Below, in pieces: positions 4,899-6,736 of a stretch of DNA of 6,736 nucleotides. A model generated the notes under the pieces. It was not told the DNA's origin, made no database searches, and saw only the letters and a program-made list of their open reading frames with translations. Position numbers and translations under genes: made by a program. Position 1 is the first letter of the stretch. Every line of letters starts with the position of its first letter. The DNA comes from CANHCC01 sp040381555 (GTDB taxonomy: Bacteria; Bacteroidota; Bacteroidia; J057; RFSG01), in the NCBI GenBank assembly GCA_040381555.1, contig JBEIHC010000140.1:1-6736 (forward strand). Direction: 5' to 3'.

Positions 4899-6736
4899 AT
4901 GAAAAATTTATTCTTATTTTTTCAGCGATTTAATTACCAGATGATACATCGTATGTATGTATGTATGTATGGACTGAGTAGTATGATCTTTTCAGGAGGA
5001 AATACCCTGTATGCCCAAACTGGGCGCTGTTTATTTCCTCAGCAATTTATTAATGATCCCAGCTTTCAGGATTCTTGCAGTGGTACTATTCGATTTACTT
5101 CAGACCTGGTTCGATGTGATACCAGTAATGCAGTAACAGGGTATTATTTTTTAGAGGATTCTGCGGTACACGCTTATTGGCAGGGTGGGGTGTGGACAGG
5201 GGTAGATCATAGTGTGGGTGGGCAAAGTCGGGTTTTATTTGCTTCTGTTTATCCGGGAATTCAATGGATTAAAATCTGGTCACAAACAGTTGTGCCTGAT
5301 AGTGCCGGAGACTATGAGTTTAGTTTTTATTCTTTATTCCCCAATCAGAACATTCAGCACATACCTGCTCAATTGTTGCTGATACTTCGAAATGGGACAA
5401 ATACCCCGGATACCCAGATAATACAGGTTAATCCGACCGCGGGAGTTTGGCAATTTCAGGCAAACAATTTTAATTTGTTAACGAATGATTCTACTACACT
5501 TTCTATTTATACCCTACAAGATACTGCAATAGATTTGTATTTTGGAATAGATGATGTGTCGTTTCGGAGAATCAATTCAAATTTTACGAATCCTCAAATT
5601 GTACTATTTGACACAACAAGCGCACCAGGGTATATTCACTTAGGGGCAAGTCCGGGATTTTCTAGTTACGAATGGTTTAATAATTTGGATTCAAGCTATT
5701 ATACAACAGATACATTATTTCAATTAGTTAATTCATTAGATCTTAGTTATTTTTATGTTGTTGCCACCAGTCAAGATGGATGCACAGGGACCTCGGAGGT
5801 CGAAACACTTATTAATATCAATAATGTTCCCCGATGCGGCAATAATTGTTATGTATCTATCCCTATTCTACATGAAACCTTTCCAAATCATGAAGCCTGT
5901 AATTCACAGGCCAGTTTTAGCTTTGGTTCAGGTCATACTTTTTGCGGGCAAAATATAAACGGGCCTAATTGTAATGCCTATACTCACACTCAGCTATTGA
6001 ATCCTCCCATTCCTGGAGGGTTATTCTATGTAGTCAATAATGCAGGGAATGTGCGTAATATATGGAATAGAGTGGATGCTTCTACGCCAAGTGATGCCTT
6101 GTTGGTAGGAGACCCATGGAACCCAGCAGCCACTCAAACCTGGTATGTAGATGTAAATCTTGTTCAGGATTCTTTTTATTGTTTATCAGCCTTAGTTTCT
6201 AATGTCCTGGAGTTTCAGGAAACTGGATTTCTTCCGGTTGTAAGCATACGAGTCTCCGATGATGCCCTAAATAATTTTCCCTGGCCCAATTCTATTGTTA
6301 CATTAAGCCCTGGCATAACTTTGCGTTATTCACAGGGCTGGAGGTCTTTGCAGGGGAGCTTCCAGGCTACAGTTTCTGGTATGCATAGAATTGCCATTGT
6401 AAATAATGCCACGATCAATTCAAATACGAATGGGGATGGTAGAGATTTAGGAGTTGATGAAATCAGGTTATCCAGATTGGATTATCAGCCTCCCAGTGGA
6501 TCCATATCGGCTAATCAAACTATTTGCACTGGCAGTCCTGCTTTTCTTACAGTTACATTGGGCGGAAATCCTGGTCCTTGGAATTTTTCATATAGTAATG
6601 GTAGTACGACCATAGTAATTACAGGAATAACCTCCTCTCCCTATATTCTTTCGGTAACACCTACCCAGAATGCAACTTATACATTGAATTATGTCACAGT
6701 TGGAAATTGTACTACCCAGACAGCGAGTAATGCCAT
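4899..6736 (+). CDS. Large secreted multidomain protein (jelly-roll and Ig-like modules), 3' end cut by window
   Basis: The frame stays open from ATG 4899 to the window edge: 612 codons, with no stop seen. The N-terminus has basic residues to R18, a hydrophobic stretch MYVCMYGLSSMIF (19-31) and a likely cleavage at LYA|Q (39|40). Starts at M15 (4941) or M19 (4953) are also plausible. Module 1 (about 44-222) runs from CLFPQQFINDPSFQDSC to YFGIDDVSF, a pattern typical of CBM4_9-like or galactose-binding-like sandwiches. Module 2 (about 227-306) is Ig/PKD-like (SYEWFNN, then SQDGCTG). Module 3 (about 313-525) opens with a cysteine-rich stretch (C313, C317, C334, C349, C358). It contains FYVVNNAGNVRNIWNRVD and ends LGVDEIRLSRL, again jelly-roll-like. 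Module 4 (531 to the edge) is an Ig-like repeat (SISANQTICTGS, then GNCTTQ). Such proteins usually end in a type IX secretion or gliding-motility-associated C-terminal domain, which would lie outside the window. Adhesion or matrix function is inferred. The signal-peptide region contains a tetranucleotide repeat. Confidence 0.88.
   Translation, partial: MKNLFLFFQRFNYQMIHRMYVCMYGLSSMIFSGGNTLYAQTGRCLFPQQFINDPSFQDSCSGTIRFTSDLVRCDTSNAVTGYYFLEDSAVHAYWQGGVWTGVDHSVGGQSRVLFASVYPGIQWIKIWSQTVVPDSAGDYEFSFYSLFPNQNIQHIPAQLLLILRNGTNTPDTQIIQVNPTAGVWQFQANNFNLLTNDSTTLSIYTLQDTAIDLYFGIDDVSFRRINSNFTNPQIVLFDTTSAPGYIHLGASPGFSSYEWFNNLDSSYYTTDTLFQLVNSLDLSYFYVVATSQDGCTGTSEVETLININNVPRCGNNCYVSIPILHETFPNHEACNSQASFSFGSGHTFCGQNINGPNCNAYTHTQLLNPPIPGGLFYVVNNAGNVRNIWNRVDASTPSDALLVGDPWNPAATQTWYVDVNLVQDSFYCLSALVSNVLEFQETGFLPVVSIRVSDDALNNFPWPNSIVTLSPGITLRYSQGWRSLQGSFQATVSGMHRIAIVNNATINSNTNGDGRDLGVDEIRLSRLDYQPPSGSISANQTICTGSPAFLTVTLGGNPGPWNFSYSNGSTTIVITGITSSPYILSVTPTQNATYTLNYVTVGNCTTQTASNA
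4951..4971 (+). repeat. Tetranucleotide microsatellite (GTAT)5 plus one base in the signal-peptide coding region
   Basis: GTAT is repeated five times without interruption (4951-4970), with one further G. It encodes residues 18-24 (most of RMYVCMY) of the secreted protein. A four-base unit is not a multiple of three, so unit gain or loss shifts the frame for translation begun at 4899 or 4941. The two other frames downstream stop at TGA 4975-4977 and TAG 4979-4981. ATG codons recur every four bases, in all three frames. Confidence 0.9.

Noticed and set aside
5755..5958. Plus-strand 67-residue frame beginning at 5755
   Set aside because: It is out of frame with the long secreted-protein gene, which reads straight through with a coherent domain pattern.
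1..6736. tRNA, rRNA or insertion-sequence content
   Set aside because: No cloverleaf, rRNA-like segment, transposase or paired terminal inverted repeats of IS type was seen in the non-coding stretches.

Overview
The window looks like chromosomal DNA from a member of the Bacteroidota. Four things point that way. The TonB-dependent receptor has an N-terminal carboxypeptidase-regulatory-like domain. Two exported proteins have signal peptides ending in A|Q (LQA|Q and LYA|Q). Promoter-like sites fit the Bacteroidota -33/-7 pattern (TTTG and TAnnTTTG), and none of the plus-strand genes has a clear Shine-Dalgarno site. The unfinished last gene resembles the very large jelly-roll/Ig-like surface proteins of this phylum. 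Genus cannot be read from the sequence; a Chitinophagales or Saprospiria-like lineage is only a guess.

Layout. Positions 1-235 hold no gene, but contain several short inverted repeats and a degenerate direct repeat pair. Positions 236-856 (minus strand) encode a 206-residue AlbA_2 (Schlafen-type) protein with a C-terminal winged-helix-like region. A 56-bp divergent gap follows. Then comes a tightly packed plus-strand operon: rpe (913-1584), an 827-residue TonB-dependent receptor (1581-4064, ATGA overlap with rpe) and the ribosome-assembly GTPase engB (4066-4686, one base after the receptor stop). Next is a 212-bp AT-rich gap with a 14-bp tandem repeat, a weak terminator candidate and a good Bacteroidota-type promoter. 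The last gene starts at 4899 and stays open to the window edge. At least 612 residues of it are visible, and it encodes a secreted multidomain protein.

How the genes relate. rpe and engB are housekeeping genes (pentose phosphate pathway; 50S subunit assembly). The receptor between them is an outer-membrane import protein with no SusD partner in view, so nothing here identifies its substrate. The spacing implies one transcript and probable translational coupling. The last gene appears to be a separate unit.

Most notable point. The signal-peptide coding region of the large secreted protein contains five tandem copies of the tetranucleotide GTAT (4951-4970). Gain or loss of one unit would shift the frame from the upstream start, and both alternative frames stop within a few codons (TGA 4975, TAG 4979). 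The repeat itself supplies ATG codons in all three frames. This is the architecture of a phase-variable (contingency) locus controlling export of a surface or secreted protein. It is an inference, and five copies is a short tract. I see no wholly new defence or mobile system in the window.
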